This document shows positions 1 to 11,221 of a stretch of DNA of 64,000 nucleotides, in pieces. A program made the translations under genes and the position numbers. The stretch is from Agrobacterium vitis (GTDB lineage: Bacteria > Pseudomonadota > Alphaproteobacteria > Rhizobiales > Rhizobiaceae). Position 1 is the stretch's first letter; each line of letters starts with the position of its first letter. Under the pieces are notes generated by a model. The model was given only the letters and a program-made list of their open reading frames with translations, did no database searches and had not been told where the DNA came from. The stretch covers positions 575,501 through 639,500 of the forward strand of contig NZ_AP023272.1 in assembly GCF_013426735.1 (NCBI RefSeq), written 5' to 3'.

Positions 1-56
1 TGGTAGTAAGGACGCTTCTTGGAACCGCCACGGGCGAGACGAATCTTGAGGGACAT
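1..56 (-). CDS. rpsP: 30S ribosomal protein S16, N-terminal end only (partial)
   Basis: The complement of the first 56 bases reads MSLKIRLARGGSKKRPYY, the invariant N-terminus of ribosomal protein S16. The gene runs off the left edge of the window. S16 is a small-subunit assembly protein. Its place just downstream of ffh and a chorismate mutase on the same strand is the usual rhizobial order, normally continuing into rimM, trmD and rplS outside the window. The initiator ATG is at 56-54 with a GGAG-type ribosome binding site just upstream. Confidence 0.93.
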   Translation of the reverse strand, partial: MSLKIRLARGGSKKRPYY

Positions 57-120
57 GGGTATACTCCTTGGTTTTTAACCGGCGCGGTCTGTTGCGTCCG
101 GTCTGTTGTTGAGGCCGCCG

Positions 121-453
121 TCAGGCGGTCTGTTCCGTTTGACTGCTATGTTCAGCCGCAATGGCTTCATGATGCCGAATGACTTCCTTGATGATGAAAT
201 TCAGGAAAGTCTCGGCAAAATCCGGGTCGAGCTGGGCGTCCTTGGCAAGCTGCCGCAAACGTTCGATCTGGTATTCCTCCCGCGCCGGATCGGCGGCTGG
301 AAGGTCGTATTTGGCTTTCAGCACGCCGACTGCCTGTGTGCAGCGGAAGCGTTCGGCCAGCATATGCACCAGTGCCGCGTCGATATTGTCAATCGACTGG
401 CGGTAACCGGCAAGTTCCTGTCTGATGGCGGTATCAAACACGGGAAGGGACAT
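121..453 (-). CDS. Chorismate mutase (AroQ class)
   Basis: This 110-residue all-helical protein would convert chorismate to prephenate, the branch step to phenylalanine and tyrosine, in the cytoplasm. Residues matching the E. coli AroQ active site are visible: Arg18 (YRQSID), Arg35 (AERF), Lys46 (VLKAK) and the Arg58-Glu59 pair. The length is that of a stand-alone mutase domain; no prephenate dehydratase or dehydrogenase domain is attached. It lies 12 bp after ffh and before rpsP, so it is probably co-transcribed with them. Function is inferred from family resemblance; family assignment is strong. Confidence 0.9.
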   Translation of the reverse strand: MSLPVFDTAIRQELAGYRQSIDNIDAALVHMLAERFRCTQAVGVLKAKYDLPAADPAREEYQIERLRQLAKDAQLDPDFAETFLNFIIKEVIRHHEAIAAEHSSQTEQTA

Positions 454-465
454 CGGCAGCTATCC

Positions 466-2046
466 TCACTTCTTCTTTGGGAGACCGGGAAGGCCTGGGA
501 AGCCTCCACCAAGACCGGGCAATTTTCCACCACCCAGGCCGGGAAGCCCGCCACCCATTCCACCTGCCAAGCCACCAAGGCCCGGCGGCGGCTTGATACC
601 GGCGGCTTCAGCCTGGCGCGCCAGCGCTTCCAGCTGCTTGGGGTCCATGGAGCTAAGATCCGGCATGCCACCCATCCCGCCCATTCCACCCATGCCCATC
701 TTGCCGACCAGACCGCCCATCAGCTGCTTCATCATGCCGCCGCCCTTCTTGCCGCCCATCATTTTCATCATGTCGGCCATCTGGCGATGCATTTTCAAAA
801 GCTTGTTGATCTCGGACGCATCGGTGCCGGAGCCCTTGGCAATGCGCTTCTTGCGGGAATGCTTGAGAATGTCGGGATTGGTGCGCTCGGCCTTGGTCAT
901 CGACGAGATGATGGCGATCTGGCGACCGAACATCTTGTCGTCCATGCCTGAGGCGGCCATCTTGTCCTTCATTCCGGCCATGCCGGGCATCAGGCCCATA
1001 ATGCCGCCCATGCCGCCCATTTTCTGCATTTGGCGCAGCTGGTCGGCGAGGTCGTCGAGGTCGAACTTGCCCTTGGCCATCTTGGCGGCCATGGCGGCGG
1101 CCTTTTCGGCGTCAATATTTTCAGCGGCCTTTTCGACCAGCGAAACGATATCGCCCATGCCGAGAATACGGTCGGCGATCCGGCGCGGATGAAATTCATC
1201 CAGCTCGGTCATCTTTTCGCCGACGCCGATCAGCTTGATCGGCTTGCCGGTGACGGCGCGCATGGACAGGGCAGCGCCCCCACGGCCATCGCCGTCCATA
1301 CGGGTCAGGACCAGGCCGGTAATGCCGACGCGCTCATCGAAATTGCGGGCGAGATTAACGGCGTCCTGACCGGTCAGCGCATCGGCAACCAGCAGAATTT
1401 CGTGCGGCTTGGCATTCTTCTTGATGTCGGCCATTTCGACCATCAAGGGCTCGTCGATATGGGTACGGCCTGCGGTGTCGAGAATGACCACGTCATGGCC
1501 GCCGAGCTTGGCCGCCTGCACGGCGCGACTAGCAATATCGGTTGGCGACTGGCCGGCAATGATTGGCAGCGTATCGACGCCGGTCTGCACGCCCAATTGC
1601 CGCAATTGTTCCTGGGCGGCTGGACGGCGGGTGTCCAGCGAGGCCATCAGGACCTTTTTGCGATCGCGGTCGGTCAACCGCTTGGCGATCTTGCCGGTCG
1701 TCGTGGTCTTGCCCGAGCCCTGGAGACCGACCATCATGATGACAACCGGGGCCGGTGCGTGCAGGTCGATGGAGACGCCCTCAGCGCCCAGCATGTCCAC
1801 CAGCTCGTCATGGACGATCTTGACGACCATCTGGCCGGGCTTGATGGCTTTCAAAACGGCGGCGCCAACCGCCTTTTCCCGCACCTTGTCGGTGAAGCTG
1901 CGCACCACTTCCAAGGCGACGTCGGCTTCCAGCAGGGCGCGGCGAACCTCCCGCAGGGCGGCGGAAACATCGGCTTCCGACAACGCGCCACGGCCGGTCA
2001 GTCCATTCAAGATGGAGCCAAGGCGGTCCTGCAGGTTCTCAAACAT
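466..2046 (-). CDS. ffh: Signal recognition particle protein Ffh (SRP54)
   Basis: This is the GTPase and signal-peptide-binding subunit of the bacterial SRP, which targets nascent membrane proteins to FtsY. The order is: N-terminal helical bundle (1-95), G domain with P-loop GLQGSGKT at about 107-114, DTAGRTH, TRMDGDGRGG, then a methionine-rich M domain (LRQMQKMGGMGG and later MMKMMGG runs). It has 526 residues, about 70 longer than E. coli Ffh because of a Gly/Pro/Met-rich C-terminal tail ending in PKKK. The start is MFENLQDRL at 2046; an in-frame extension of 24 codons upstream looks untranslated. Its receptor ftsY is 4 kb away in this window. The 4.5S RNA gene was not found here. Confidence 0.96.
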   Translation of the reverse strand: MFENLQDRLGSILNGLTGRGALSEADVSAALREVRRALLEADVALEVVRSFTDKVREKAVGAAVLKAIKPGQMVVKIVHDELVDMLGAEGVSIDLHAPAPVVIMMVGLQGSGKTTTTGKIAKRLTDRDRKKVLMASLDTRRPAAQEQLRQLGVQTGVDTLPIIAGQSPTDIASRAVQAAKLGGHDVVILDTAGRTHIDEPLMVEMADIKKNAKPHEILLVADALTGQDAVNLARNFDERVGITGLVLTRMDGDGRGGAALSMRAVTGKPIKLIGVGEKMTELDEFHPRRIADRILGMGDIVSLVEKAAENIDAEKAAAMAAKMAKGKFDLDDLADQLRQMQKMGGMGGIMGLMPGMAGMKDKMAASGMDDKMFGRQIAIISSMTKAERTNPDILKHSRKKRIAKGSGTDASEINKLLKMHRQMADMMKMMGGKKGGGMMKQLMGGLVGKMGMGGMGGMGGMPDLSSMDPKQLEALARQAEAAGIKPPPGLGGLAGGMGGGLPGLGGGKLPGLGGGFPGLPGLPKKK

Positions 2047-2308
2047 CGCATCATCCTCATGGGTTGGGTTGCCCCAAACCTCGGGTTTTCCTGTGCCGAA
2101 AACAAGACGCAAAGCCAAAAATCACCCGAGGGCGCATCGCGCTGTCGGGTGTTGACCTCCGGGAACTCTTTATACCTTTACGGGTCCCGGTCGGCGGCTC
2201 GGAGTCATGTCTCGTCGCAGATTTGGGAGCGGTAAACAGCAAAATGCCGCAGGAGTCAAGAATGCTTTGCCTTGAGCCGTGCGGATGAGGGCTTCGCGAG
2301 GGTATGCC

Positions 2309-2902
2309 TCACGGTTTTGCATAACCCTTGCTGTATTCTTCTTCATAGAAGGCCAGCCTGTCGTGCCACTGCATGATCGACTGGCCATCGCCACCGGCAT
2401 TTGCCTGGGTTGCGAGCTTTTGAACCCATTGTCCGGCTTCCTGCGAGAATTCGTAGACGGTAAGGCCGTATTCCCTGAGAACCTTCTGCGGGTCGATGCC
2501 GAATTTGACAGCCGCTTGCAGGTGGCCTTGAACTCTCGCATAGTCTTCAAAGGTCGCCAGCTTGCCTTTCTGTGCCACCTGCATCGGGGCCTTGGCAAAT
2601 CGACCGCTGTTGGGATTGGCAAATGCCTCGCCATAGAGGCGGGAGAATTCGCGTTGCGGGTCGGGCGATTCTTTCCATGCCTTGGCAAAGCCAGCATCGA
2701 CCTCCTGAAATTGCGTTTCGGTCACGCCCAGTATGTTCTCAACCTCGCTTTTGTCCATATTGTTGGCGATACGGGCATTGGCGGCTGCCCATTCTTCAAA
2801 GGTCACGCTGTGAATGGGGGCGGGGATATCTTGCGCCGATGTCGGCGGGGCAAAAACAAAAGCCCAGGACGTAATCAGTACCGCTATTTTTATCAAATAC
2901 AT
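2309..2902 (-). CDS. Secreted protein of unknown function
   Basis: I do not recognise this 197-residue protein. It begins with a clear signal peptide (MYLIKIAVLITSWAFVFA, cleavage probably after TSAQ near residue 24), so it should be periplasmic or exported. The mature part is helical and charged, with no cysteine pairs and no known catalytic motif. It contains two related-looking stretches around VTFEEWAAANARI and LATFEDYARVQG, each followed by a helix, which hints at a repeated helical unit. It stands alone, 262 bp upstream of ffh on the same strand and divergent from the hydrolase at 2996. Codon use is like the neighbours. It is real by signal peptide and coding bias; function is unknown. 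Confidence 0.7.
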   Translation of the reverse strand: MYLIKIAVLITSWAFVFAPPTSAQDIPAPIHSVTFEEWAAANARIANNMDKSEVENILGVTETQFQEVDAGFAKAWKESPDPQREFSRLYGEAFANPNSGRFAKAPMQVAQKGKLATFEDYARVQGHLQAAVKFGIDPQKVLREYGLTVYEFSQEAGQWVQKLATQANAGGDGQSIMQWHDRLAFYEEEYSKGYAKP

Positions 2903-2995
2903 CCATATGTCCTATTTGCCAAAAAACGGTTGTAATCCATATCTAGGTGATCGTGGCTTTCTGGGAAGTCATCGATTTTAACAATTGAAGATGTC

Positions 2996-3991
2996 ATGAC
3001 AAAAAATCCCTATTATCGCGGTCCCGTTTCCGACCATTTTGATGGAACCCGTTTTTTCAATCCTGGCGGTATCGCGCCCTTCGGCTTTAACTCCGTGATG
3101 CGCTGGAAGCTCAATGGGCAGCGTGCTCGCTGGCCCAAGCAGGTCGAGTTGCCGGAAGGGCAGGCTCGGCCTCTGCCGCGTGTCGAGGGCAAAGATCTGC
3201 GGGTGACGATGATCGGCCATGCCTCGATGCTGATCCAGGTTGGCGGGCTTAATATTCTGACCGATCCCGTCTGGTCCGAACGGGCTAGCCCGGTGGCATT
3301 TGCCGGACCGAAGCGAGCGATCGCTCCGGGAATTCGGCTGAACGACCTTCCGCCCATTGATGTGGTGCTGATCACCCATAATCATTACGACCATCTCGAC
3401 GGAAAGACGCTGGCGCGCCTGCATCACGCATTTGCGCCGCATTTCGTCACGCCATTGGGCAATGATGTCACCATTCGGCGTGCCGTGCCTCTGGCCCATG
3501 TCAGCGTGCTGGATTGGGGTCAGCATCTGGCGGTTAGCGCCGATACCCGTGTCACCGCAGAACCCTGCCATCACTGGTCGGCGCGCGGGGCAAGGGACCG
3601 GCGCATGGCGCTGTGGGCTGCTTTTGTGCTCGAAACGCCTGCCGGCAAGATCTACCATATCGGCGATACCGGCTTTCACGATGGCATCAATTACCGGGCT
3701 GCGGCCCGGAAATATGGAGGGTTCCGGCTGGCTAACCTGCCAATTGGCGCCTATGAGCCGCGCTGGTTCATGCGCGGCCAGCATCAGAATCCGCAGGAAG
3801 CGGTGGAGGGGTTTACGCTCTGCAATGCTTCCTTTGCTGTCGGCCATCATTTCGGAACGTTCCAACTGACCGACGAGCCGATCACGGCGCCGGTGGACCA
3901 TCTGGCCGCCGCGTTGGAAGCGGCGGGCATTGCGCCCGAACGGTTCCGGCCTTTGCGGGCTGGCCAGGTGTTTGATGTGCCTGCCGGTTGA
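2996..3991 (+). CDS. Metallo-beta-lactamase-fold hydrolase (NAPE-PLD / UlaG-like)
   Basis: This 331-residue enzyme has the zinc-binding motif HNHYDH at 128-133 and later metal ligands in PCHHWSAR and [11 protein letters not shown]. The N-terminus ([14 protein letters not shown]) resembles the N-acyl-phosphatidylethanolamine phospholipase D-like branch of the superfamily rather than glyoxalase II or RNase Z. It has no signal peptide, so it is cytoplasmic or peripheral. The substrate cannot be told from sequence. It stops 71 bp before dapF on the same strand and could be read with it. Confidence 0.85.
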   Translation: MTKNPYYRGPVSDHFDGTRFFNPGGIAPFGFNSVMRWKLNGQRARWPKQVELPEGQARPLPRVEGKDLRVTMIGHASMLIQVGGLNILTDPVWSERASPVAFAGPKRAIAPGIRLNDLPPIDVVLITHNHYDHLDGKTLARLHHAFAPHFVTPLGNDVTIRRAVPLAHVSVLDWGQHLAVSADTRVTAEPCHHWSARGARDRRMALWAAFVLETPAGKIYHIGDTGFHDGINYRAAARKYGGFRLANLPIGAYEPRWFMRGQHQNPQEAVEGFTLCNASFAVGHHFGTFQLTDEPITAPVDHLAAALEAAGIAPERFRPLRAGQVFDVPAG

Positions 3992-4062
3992 CCCCCGCTG
4001 CCACTGGTAATTCCAGTGAAATTGCGCCATATAGTGCTCAACAACCGCAGGACAGGAAGGCT

Positions 4063-4974
4063 ATGGGCAATCGGGTCGAATTCGCGAAGATGAACGGGCT
4101 TGGCAACAAGATCCTTGTCGTCGACATGCGCGGTCGCACCGACCGGGTCACGCCGCAGGCGGCCATTGCGCTGGCGGGTGACACTGAAACCCATTTCGAC
4201 CAGATCATGGCGATCCATGATCCCAAGCTGGCCGGTACCTTTGCCTATATCGATATTATCAATTGCGATGGCACGCTGGCGCAGGCCTGTGGCAACGGTA
4301 CGCGCTGCGTGGTGCAGGCGCTGTCGGCGGAAACCGGCCTGAAGGCTTTCACCTTCCAGACGCTGGCCGGTATTCTCAATGCTGTCGAGCATGAAGACGG
4401 CTCGGTGTCTGTCGATATGGGTGCGCCGGTGTTTGACTGGAACCGCATCCCGCTGTCGGAAGAGTTTCACGATACCAGCCGGATCGAATTGCAGATCGGG
4501 CCGATCGATGCGCCGGTGCTGCATTCGCCTGCGGTGATGTCGATGGGCAATCCACATGCGGTATTCTGGGTGGACCGCGATCCGATGTCCTATGATCTGG
4601 AACGGTTCGGACCGCTGCTCGAAAACCATCCGTTGTTTCCCGAAAAGGCCAATATTACCTTGGCGCAGGTGACCTCGAAAACCACGATGACCACCCGCAC
4701 CTGGGAGCGCGGCGCTGGGCTGACGCTGGCCTGCGGTTCCGCCGCCTGCGCCGCGGGGGTTTCCGCTGCGCGCACCGGGCGCACCGAGCGCAAGGTGACG
4801 ATCACCGTCGCCTCCAGCCCCAACCGCCAGGCCCTCGACATCGAATGGCGCGAGCGGGACGGGCATGTGATCATGACCGGTGCTGCAGAATGGGAATGGG
4901 CTGGACAGCTCGATCCGCAGACCGGCGCCTGGCAGCGTGAGCAGCAGGCGCACCACGAGGCCTCGGTCTCGTGA
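4063..4974 (+). CDS. dapF: Diaminopimelate epimerase
   Basis: DapF interconverts LL- and meso-diaminopimelate, the last step before lysine and the supplier of the peptidoglycan cross-linking residue. The protein has 303 residues. The two catalytic cysteines are visible: Cys76 in ACGNGTRC and a second in LACGSAACA near residue 229. The N-terminal FAKMNGLGN motif is diagnostic. The start is [10 protein letters not shown] at 4063, preceded by a GACAGGAAGG ribosome site; the longer frame from 3988 adds 25 unlikely residues. The stop overlaps the mtaB start by 4 bp (GTGA), implying translational coupling. Confidence 0.96.
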   Translation: MGNRVEFAKMNGLGNKILVVDMRGRTDRVTPQAAIALAGDTETHFDQIMAIHDPKLAGTFAYIDIINCDGTLAQACGNGTRCVVQALSAETGLKAFTFQTLAGILNAVEHEDGSVSVDMGAPVFDWNRIPLSEEFHDTSRIELQIGPIDAPVLHSPAVMSMGNPHAVFWVDRDPMSYDLERFGPLLENHPLFPEKANITLAQVTSKTTMTTRTWERGAGLTLACGSAACAAGVSAARTGRTERKVTITVASSPNRQALDIEWRERDGHVIMTGAAEWEWAGQLDPQTGAWQREQQAHHEASVS

Positions 4975-6245
4975 GCGACATCGACGTCATCACCTTCGGC
5001 TGCCGTCTCAATACCTACGAATCGGAAGTGATGAAGGCGGAGGCCGAAAAGGCGGGCCTTGATCAGGCCATTCTGGTCAATACCTGTGCGGTGACGGGCG
5101 AGGCGGTGCGTCAGGCCCGCCAAGCCATTCGCCGGGCTCGGCGTGAAAACCCGCAAGCGCGGATTATCGTCACCGGCTGTGCCGCCCAGACCGATGCCGC
5201 AGGCTTTGCCGCCATGCCGGAAGTGGATCTGGTGCTGGGCAATGAGGAAAAGCTGAAGGCCGAACATTACCGCGCCTTGCCGGATTTCGGCGTGGCAGCG
5301 GCGGAAAAGCTGCGCGTCAACGACATCATGAGCGTGACGGAGACCGCGCCGCAGATGGTCAGCCATATCGATGGCCATGTGCGCGGCTTCCTTCAGGTGC
5401 AGAACGGCTGCGACCATCGCTGCACCTTCTGTATCATCCCCTATGGACGCGGCAATTCGCGCTCCGTGCCGATGGGGGCCGTGGTGGAGCAGGCCCGTAA
5501 GCTGGTGGAAAACGGCTACCGCGAAGTGGTGCTGACCGGCGTGGATGCCACCAGCTACGGCGCTGATCTGCCCGGCCAGCCCAGCCTTGGCCTGCTGGCA
5601 AAGACGCTGTTGAAACAGGTGCCGGAGATCCTGCGCCTGCGACTGTCCTCCATCGATAGTATCGAGGTTGACCGACACTTGCTTGACCTGATCGCCGAAG
5701 AGCCGCGCTTCATGCCGCATCTGCATCTGTCGTTGCAGCATGGTGACGACATGATTCTGAAGCGGATGAAGCGCCGTCATTCAAGGGCGGATGCCTTAGG
5801 GTTTGCGACACAGGTCCGCGCCCTGCGGCCTGATTTCAGCTTCGGTGCTGATATGATTGCCGGGTTCCCGACTGAAACCGAGGAGATGGCGGAAAATTCC
5901 GCTCGTCTGGCGCAAGAGATCGGCATCGCCCATCTGCATGTGTTTCCCTATAGCCCACGGCCCGGCACACCGGCCGCCCGGATGCCGCAACTGGACCGCG
6001 CCCTGGTGAAAGCCCGTGCGGCCAGCCTTCGTGCGGTTGCCGAACAGCTGCATCATGCCCATCTTGAACACATGGTCGGCTCACAGCAAAAGCTGCTGGT
6101 GGAGCGCAACGAAATGGCGCATACGCAGGACTTCACCCTCGTGGCCGCTCCGGGCCATCTGCCGGGTGCCCTTGTGGATGCGGTGATCGGCGGTCACAAT
6201 GGGCGTCACCTGATTATTGAACAGACAGCCGCCGCTGCGGCCTGA
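4971..6245 (+). CDS. mtaB: tRNA threonylcarbamoyladenosine methylthiotransferase MtaB
   Basis: This is a radical-SAM methylthiotransferase that adds the 2-methylthio group to t6A37 in ANN-decoding tRNAs. It has the N-terminal UPF0004 domain with cluster cysteines at residues 11 (TFGCRLN), 39 (NTCAVT) and about 71 (VTGCAAQ), followed by the radical-SAM CX3CX2C at 147-151-154 (CDHRCTFC) and a C-terminal TRAM-like region. NTCAVT and GCRLN point to MtaB rather than MiaB or RimO. It begins with GTG overlapping the dapF stop. Its substrate modification depends on t6A, which tsaD (48611-49708) helps to make. Confidence 0.92.
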   Translation: MSDIDVITFGCRLNTYESEVMKAEAEKAGLDQAILVNTCAVTGEAVRQARQAIRRARRENPQARIIVTGCAAQTDAAGFAAMPEVDLVLGNEEKLKAEHYRALPDFGVAAAEKLRVNDIMSVTETAPQMVSHIDGHVRGFLQVQNGCDHRCTFCIIPYGRGNSRSVPMGAVVEQARKLVENGYREVVLTGVDATSYGADLPGQPSLGLLAKTLLKQVPEILRLRLSSIDSIEVDRHLLDLIAEEPRFMPHLHLSLQHGDDMILKRMKRRHSRADALGFATQVRALRPDFSFGADMIAGFPTETEEMAENSARLAQEIGIAHLHVFPYSPRPGTPAARMPQLDRALVKARAASLRAVAEQLHHAHLEHMVGSQQKLLVERNEMAHTQDFTLVAAPGHLPGALVDAVIGGHNGRHLIIEQTAAAAA

Positions 6246-6267
6246 ACGTCGAAAAGCAAAGAACATC

Positions 6268-7632
<1,365 letters not shown>

Positions 7633-7705
7633 AGCACCCACCTTTAAATTCGACGCAATTTCACGTTAATCACCGTATTGAGCCCGAAGAGCAAAGCAGG
7701 ATACC

Positions 7706-8356
7706 ATGACAGCAGGAAACGCAGACCAGCAACCGAGTGCGGCGGAACAGCATCACCCCTTGCTGAAGCTGGCCTTGGAGCTTGGGCCGCTGCTGGTGTT
7801 CTTCTTCGGCAATCTGCGCGGCGAATGGCTGGCGGCGCATTTTCCGGCCCTGACCGCCATCGGCGGGCCGCTGCTGATTGCGACGGCGCTGTTCATGGTC
7901 GCCACCGTGGTGGCGCTTGTCGTGTCCAAGATTGTCTTCAAGCATTTGCCGGTCATGCCTTTTGTATCCGGCGTGGTGGTGCTGGTGTTCGGATCGCTGT
8001 CGATTTGGCTCCAGGACGACACATTCATCAAGATGAAGCCGACCATCGTCAATGCACTGTTCGGCCTGGTGCTGCTTGGTGGATTACTGTTTGGCAAATC
8101 CTTGCTCGGCTATGTCTTCAACGCCGCCTTTCAACTCGATGACGAGGGCTGGCGCAAGTTGACCCTGCGATGGGGTATTTTCTTCCTGTTCCTGTCGGTG
8201 TTGAACGAGGTGGTCTGGCGCAATTTCACCAATGATGTCTGGGTGAATTTCAAGGTCTGGGGAACGATGCCGATCACCATCCTCTTCACGCTGGCGCAGA
8301 TGCCGCTGATCATGCGCCATTCCCTGGAAAATAAGGCGGAAGAGGGCGGCAAGTGA
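7706..8356 (+). CDS. Inner-membrane intracellular septation-type protein (YciB/IspZ family)
   Basis: This polytopic membrane protein of 216 residues has about five to six hydrophobic segments. [13 protein letters not shown] near the N-terminus and the central [22 protein letters not shown] stretch (FIKMKPT is the family hallmark) identify the YciB/IspZ septation protein A family. Members affect cell-envelope integrity and septation; the biochemical role is unclear. The start ATG at 7706 follows GAGCAAAGCAGG. Its stop overlaps the next gene's GTG start by 4 bp. Confidence 0.88.
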   Translation: MTAGNADQQPSAAEQHHPLLKLALELGPLLVFFFGNLRGEWLAAHFPALTAIGGPLLIATALFMVATVVALVVSKIVFKHLPVMPFVSGVVVLVFGSLSIWLQDDTFIKMKPTIVNALFGLVLLGGLLFGKSLLGYVFNAAFQLDDEGWRKLTLRWGIFFLFLSVLNEVVWRNFTNDVWVNFKVWGTMPITILFTLAQMPLIMRHSLENKAEEGGK

Positions 8357-8943
8357 CGGCTGTAGCGGGAGCGCCGAAAACCCATCATGCCGCCTCGTTC
8401 TGGCTGGTGGTTCCCATCATCATTCTGGCCATACAGATCCTGGCTGAGCATTTCATGGGCCGGATCTGGATCTGCTCCTGCGGCTATGTGAAGCTGTTCG
8501 AGGCGGGGGTGAATACACCGGGCAATTCCCAACACTTGGCCGATTGGTACACGCCTTCGCATATCATCCACGGATTCCTGTTTTATGGTCTCGGCTGGCT
8601 GGTGCTGCGGCGTGGGTCGTTCGGTCAGCGTCTGACGCTGGCCACGCTGATTGAGGCGGGTTGGGAATTGCTGGAAAACTCGCCCATCATCATCAATCGT
8701 TACCGTGCTGCGACCATGGCGGTTGGCTATGAAGGCGACAGCATCCTGAACTCGGCGATGGATACCGTGTTCATGGCGCTCGGCTTCCTGTTTGCAGCCC
8801 GTGTGCCGGTGTGGCTGACGATTGTCGTTGCCGTGTTTTTCGAGTTGCTGACGGGGTATCTGATCCGCGACAATCTGACCCTGAATGTCATCATGCTGGT
8901 CTGGCCGGTGGATGCGATCAAGGCCTGGCAGGCGGCTCTGTAA
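8353..8943 (+). CDS. DUF2585 family membrane protein
   Basis: This protein of 196 residues has four to five transmembrane segments and family-like blocks [21 protein letters not shown] and SILNSAMDT, which match the alphaproteobacterial DUF2585 (UPF0314) family. No function is established. It begins with GTG within the stop of yciB, so translation is probably coupled. Its 3' end overlaps the convergent ccmG gene by 26 bp (8918-8943). Confidence 0.82.
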   Translation: MTAVAGAPKTHHAASFWLVVPIIILAIQILAEHFMGRIWICSCGYVKLFEAGVNTPGNSQHLADWYTPSHIIHGFLFYGLGWLVLRRGSFGQRLTLATLIEAGWELLENSPIIINRYRAATMAVGYEGDSILNSAMDTVFMALGFLFAARVPVWLTIVVAVFFELLTGYLIRDNLTLNVIMLVWPVDAIKAWQAAL

Positions 8944-9544
8944 TGGCTTTGACGGCAAGCGCCCTGTCGATAGCCGGATAAAGACCCTTTTCTATCGACT
9001 GCGCATCAAACGGTCCAACGCGCTTATAAACAATCGTGCCATCCGGGGCGACGAGATAGCTTTCCGGGATACCGTAGACGCCCCAATCAATCGCCGCCTT
9101 GCCGTTCGGGTCGATGCCGATGGCCTTGTAGGGATTGCCAAGCTCGCCCAAAAACCTGAGCGCATTATCGCTCTTGTCCTTGTAGTTGATGGCGACGATC
9201 TGGATGCGGGGGTCATTGCTCAACTGTTTCAGCAACGGATGCTCATCCCGGCAGGGGACACACCAGGACGCAAACACATTGACCAGCGTCAGCTTGCCCG
9301 TGATGGCGGAAGAGGTCAGCGCCGGAAGGTTGGAGCCCTCCAGCGGTGGCAGGTTCAGGGTGGGAGCCTTGGTGCCGATCAGTGCGGAGGGAATGTCGCT
9401 GACATTCTTGCCGTTGAAATCTTGATCATAGAGCATCTTGCCCGCAGTGCCGGCGATTAGCGCAAAAACCGCAAGCGGAATGGCCGCCAGCAGATAACGG
9501 GAGAGCCCGCGCTTTTCAGCGGTTTCCAGCCTGTTCTCAGCCAT
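8918..9544 (-). CDS. ccmG: Thiol:disulfide interchange protein CcmG/DsbE
   Basis: This membrane-anchored periplasmic thioredoxin-fold reductase keeps apocytochrome c (via CcmH) reduced for haem attachment. It has 208 residues: a single N-terminal anchor (18-36), a WCVPC active site at 94-98 and the CcmG-type cis-proline block GIPESYL near 157. The start was set at [11 protein letters not shown] (9544), which overlaps the ccmD stop as ATGA. It is the last gene of the minus-strand ccmABCDG cluster. Confidence 0.93.
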   Translation of the reverse strand: MAENRLETAEKRGLSRYLLAAIPLAVFALIAGTAGKMLYDQDFNGKNVSDIPSALIGTKAPTLNLPPLEGSNLPALTSSAITGKLTLVNVFASWCVPCRDEHPLLKQLSNDPRIQIVAINYKDKSDNALRFLGELGNPYKAIGIDPNGKAAIDWGVYGIPESYLVAPDGTIVYKRVGPFDAQSIEKGLYPAIDRALAVKAITEPPARP

Positions 9545-9714
9545 CAGAGCGCCTTTTCTGTCGATGGATCGGAACGACGGCGGATACCGGAGGCTTCCAA
9601 TGCCTTCAATTCTTTCTGACGCGCGCGGCCTTCCAGCCAGATCCAGGCCACCATAAACAGGATGGCAGCAGCGGTCAGCCCGTAGGCGGTGCCGATATAG
9701 AAGGCATATTTCAT
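9544..9714 (-). CDS. ccmD: Haem exporter protein CcmD
   Basis: A 56-residue protein with one transmembrane helix (YGLTAAAILFMVAWIWL) followed by a basic/charged tail (EGRARQKELKALE), the classic CcmD layout. CcmD is needed to release holo-CcmE from the CcmABC haem-handling ABC complex. It overlaps ccmC at its start and ccmG at its stop by 4 bp each. Confidence 0.9.
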   Translation of the reverse strand: MKYAFYIGTAYGLTAAAILFMVAWIWLEGRARQKELKALEASGIRRRSDPSTEKAL

Positions 9715-10493
9715 GATGCATTCTCCTGCGAGGCGACCCGGGCGGCAAGCCGGCGCTGGGCCATGATTCGTCGCCGCCAGATCTCGTTGCGCATCGCCAT
9801 CAAATGCAGAGTGAAGAACAGCAGCGTGAAGGCCAGCGCCATGATCAGCAATGGCCGCAGAAACTCCGGATCGACGCTTGGGCCGCCAAGCTTCATGATG
9901 CTGGCAGGCTGGTGCAGCGTATTCCACCATTCCACGGAAAATTTGATGATCGGAATATTGACGAAGCCGACCAGGATCAGCACCGAACTGATCCGCGCCG
10001 ATTTTGACGGATCGTCCATGGCCCGGTTGAGGGCGATCAGGCCCAGATACATCAGGAACAGAATGAACACCGAGGTCAGGCGGGCATCGCCCCAGGCCCA
10101 CCATGTTCCCCACATGGGCCGACCCCAGAGCGAGCCGGTGACCAGCGCGATGAAAGTAAAGGCCGCTCCCAGCGGTGCCGCGGCCCTATGGCTGACATCG
10201 GCCAGCGGATGACGCCAGACCAGCGTGCCAATGGCGGAGATTGCCATGACCGAATAGCACATCATTGCCAGCCAGGCGGCGGGCACATGGATATACATGA
10301 TCCGCACCGTATCGCCCTGCTGGTAGTCGCCCTCTGTCGTAAAGGCCAGCGTCAGGCCGACGGCCAGCAGAACAACGGTTATTCCCGCCATCCATGGCAG
10401 GACACGCGCTACCAGTGCCAGAAACCGGGTCGGATTGGCCAGCGCATTTAATCGGGCAGTAAGCTTGGTCGAAGCAAGGCTATTGTCGGTCAT
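9711..10493 (-). CDS. ccmC: Haem exporter protein CcmC
   Basis: CcmC is the polytopic membrane protein that presents haem to CcmE. The tryptophan-rich WWAWGDARLTS motif typical of the haem-handling protein family is present, flanked by histidines in MYIHVPAAW and WRHPLADVSH, with six predicted membrane spans. The start is set at MTDNSLAST (10493), 260 residues; an in-frame extension to 10565 would overlap ccmB. It is coupled to ccmD by ATGA. Confidence 0.94.
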   Translation of the reverse strand: MTDNSLASTKLTARLNALANPTRFLALVARVLPWMAGITVVLLAVGLTLAFTTEGDYQQGDTVRIMYIHVPAAWLAMMCYSVMAISAIGTLVWRHPLADVSHRAAAPLGAAFTFIALVTGSLWGRPMWGTWWAWGDARLTSVFILFLMYLGLIALNRAMDDPSKSARISSVLILVGFVNIPIIKFSVEWWNTLHQPASIMKLGGPSVDPEFLRPLLIMALAFTLLFFTLHLMAMRNEIWRRRIMAQRRLAARVASQENAS

Positions 10494-10561
10494 GCTGCTT
10501 TCTACCCTGAGGATGGTGTTGCTGCAATTGATCGCAATCAATTGCAGGGGGTCAAGAACGA

Positions 10562-11221
10562 TCAATCCGATGTGTTTCTAAGCGCCAATGCGGCTGCCGA
10601 TGGCCCGATGACCGCGAAGAATAAAGTGAGCGCGGATAAAAAGAGAAAAGGCGGCAGGAAAGGGGCCGGGTCTTCCACAGCCGCATAGGAGGCGCTGACA
10701 CCGAAAATCAGCACCGGAATGGCCAGTGGCAGAACCAGGATCGATACCAGCAGCCCGCCGCGCGGCAGGGCCACGGCGACGGCTGCCCCGGCAGCGCCGA
10801 TGAAGGTCAGCGCAGGAGAGCCGACCAGCAGCGTCAACATCACCGCCCCGATGGCCATTTCGCTCATATTCATGAACAGACCCAGCAGCGGCGAGGCGAT
10901 CACCAGCGGCAGGCTGGTCGCCGTCCAATGGGCCAGACACTTTACGAAAACCGTCAGCACCAGCGGCGTGTCCTGCATCAGGAGCAGATCCAGCGAACCG
11001 TCATCGCGGTCGGCCTGAAACAGCCGGTCGAGGCCAAGCAGTGCCGACAGCAGCGCGCCGATCCAGACGATGGCAGGACCTATTCGAGCCAGCAGGTTCA
11101 TATCCGGACCGACGCCAAAGGGAATGACGGCCACCACGGTCAGGAAGAACAGCACGCCGATCAGCGCGCCACCGCCCGCCCTGACCGACAGTTTCAAGTC
11201 GCGCAGAAAAAGGGCGATCAC
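10562..11221 (-). CDS. ccmB: Haem exporter permease CcmB
   Basis: A 219-residue membrane protein with six hydrophobic segments, beginning MIALFLRDLKLS and containing RDDGSLDLLL, a CcmB family signature. It is the second permease-like subunit of the CcmABC complex. The start overlaps the ccmA stop by 4 bp. The 68 bp between ccmB and ccmC is the only real gap inside the cluster. Confidence 0.92.
   Translation of the reverse strand: MIALFLRDLKLSVRAGGGALIGVLFFLTVVAVIPFGVGPDMNLLARIGPAIVWIGALLSALLGLDRLFQADRDDGSLDLLLMQDTPLVLTVFVKCLAHWTATSLPLVIASPLLGLFMNMSEMAIGAVMLTLLVGSPALTFIGAAGAAVAVALPRGGLLVSILVLPLAIPVLIFGVSASYAAVEDPAPFLPPFLFLSALTLFFAVIGPSAAALALRNTSD

Noticed and set aside
2047..2308. Search for the 4.5S SRP RNA gene near ffh
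   Set aside because: The conserved GGAAGGAAGCAG-type core of SRP RNA is absent from this gap and from the other gaps read.
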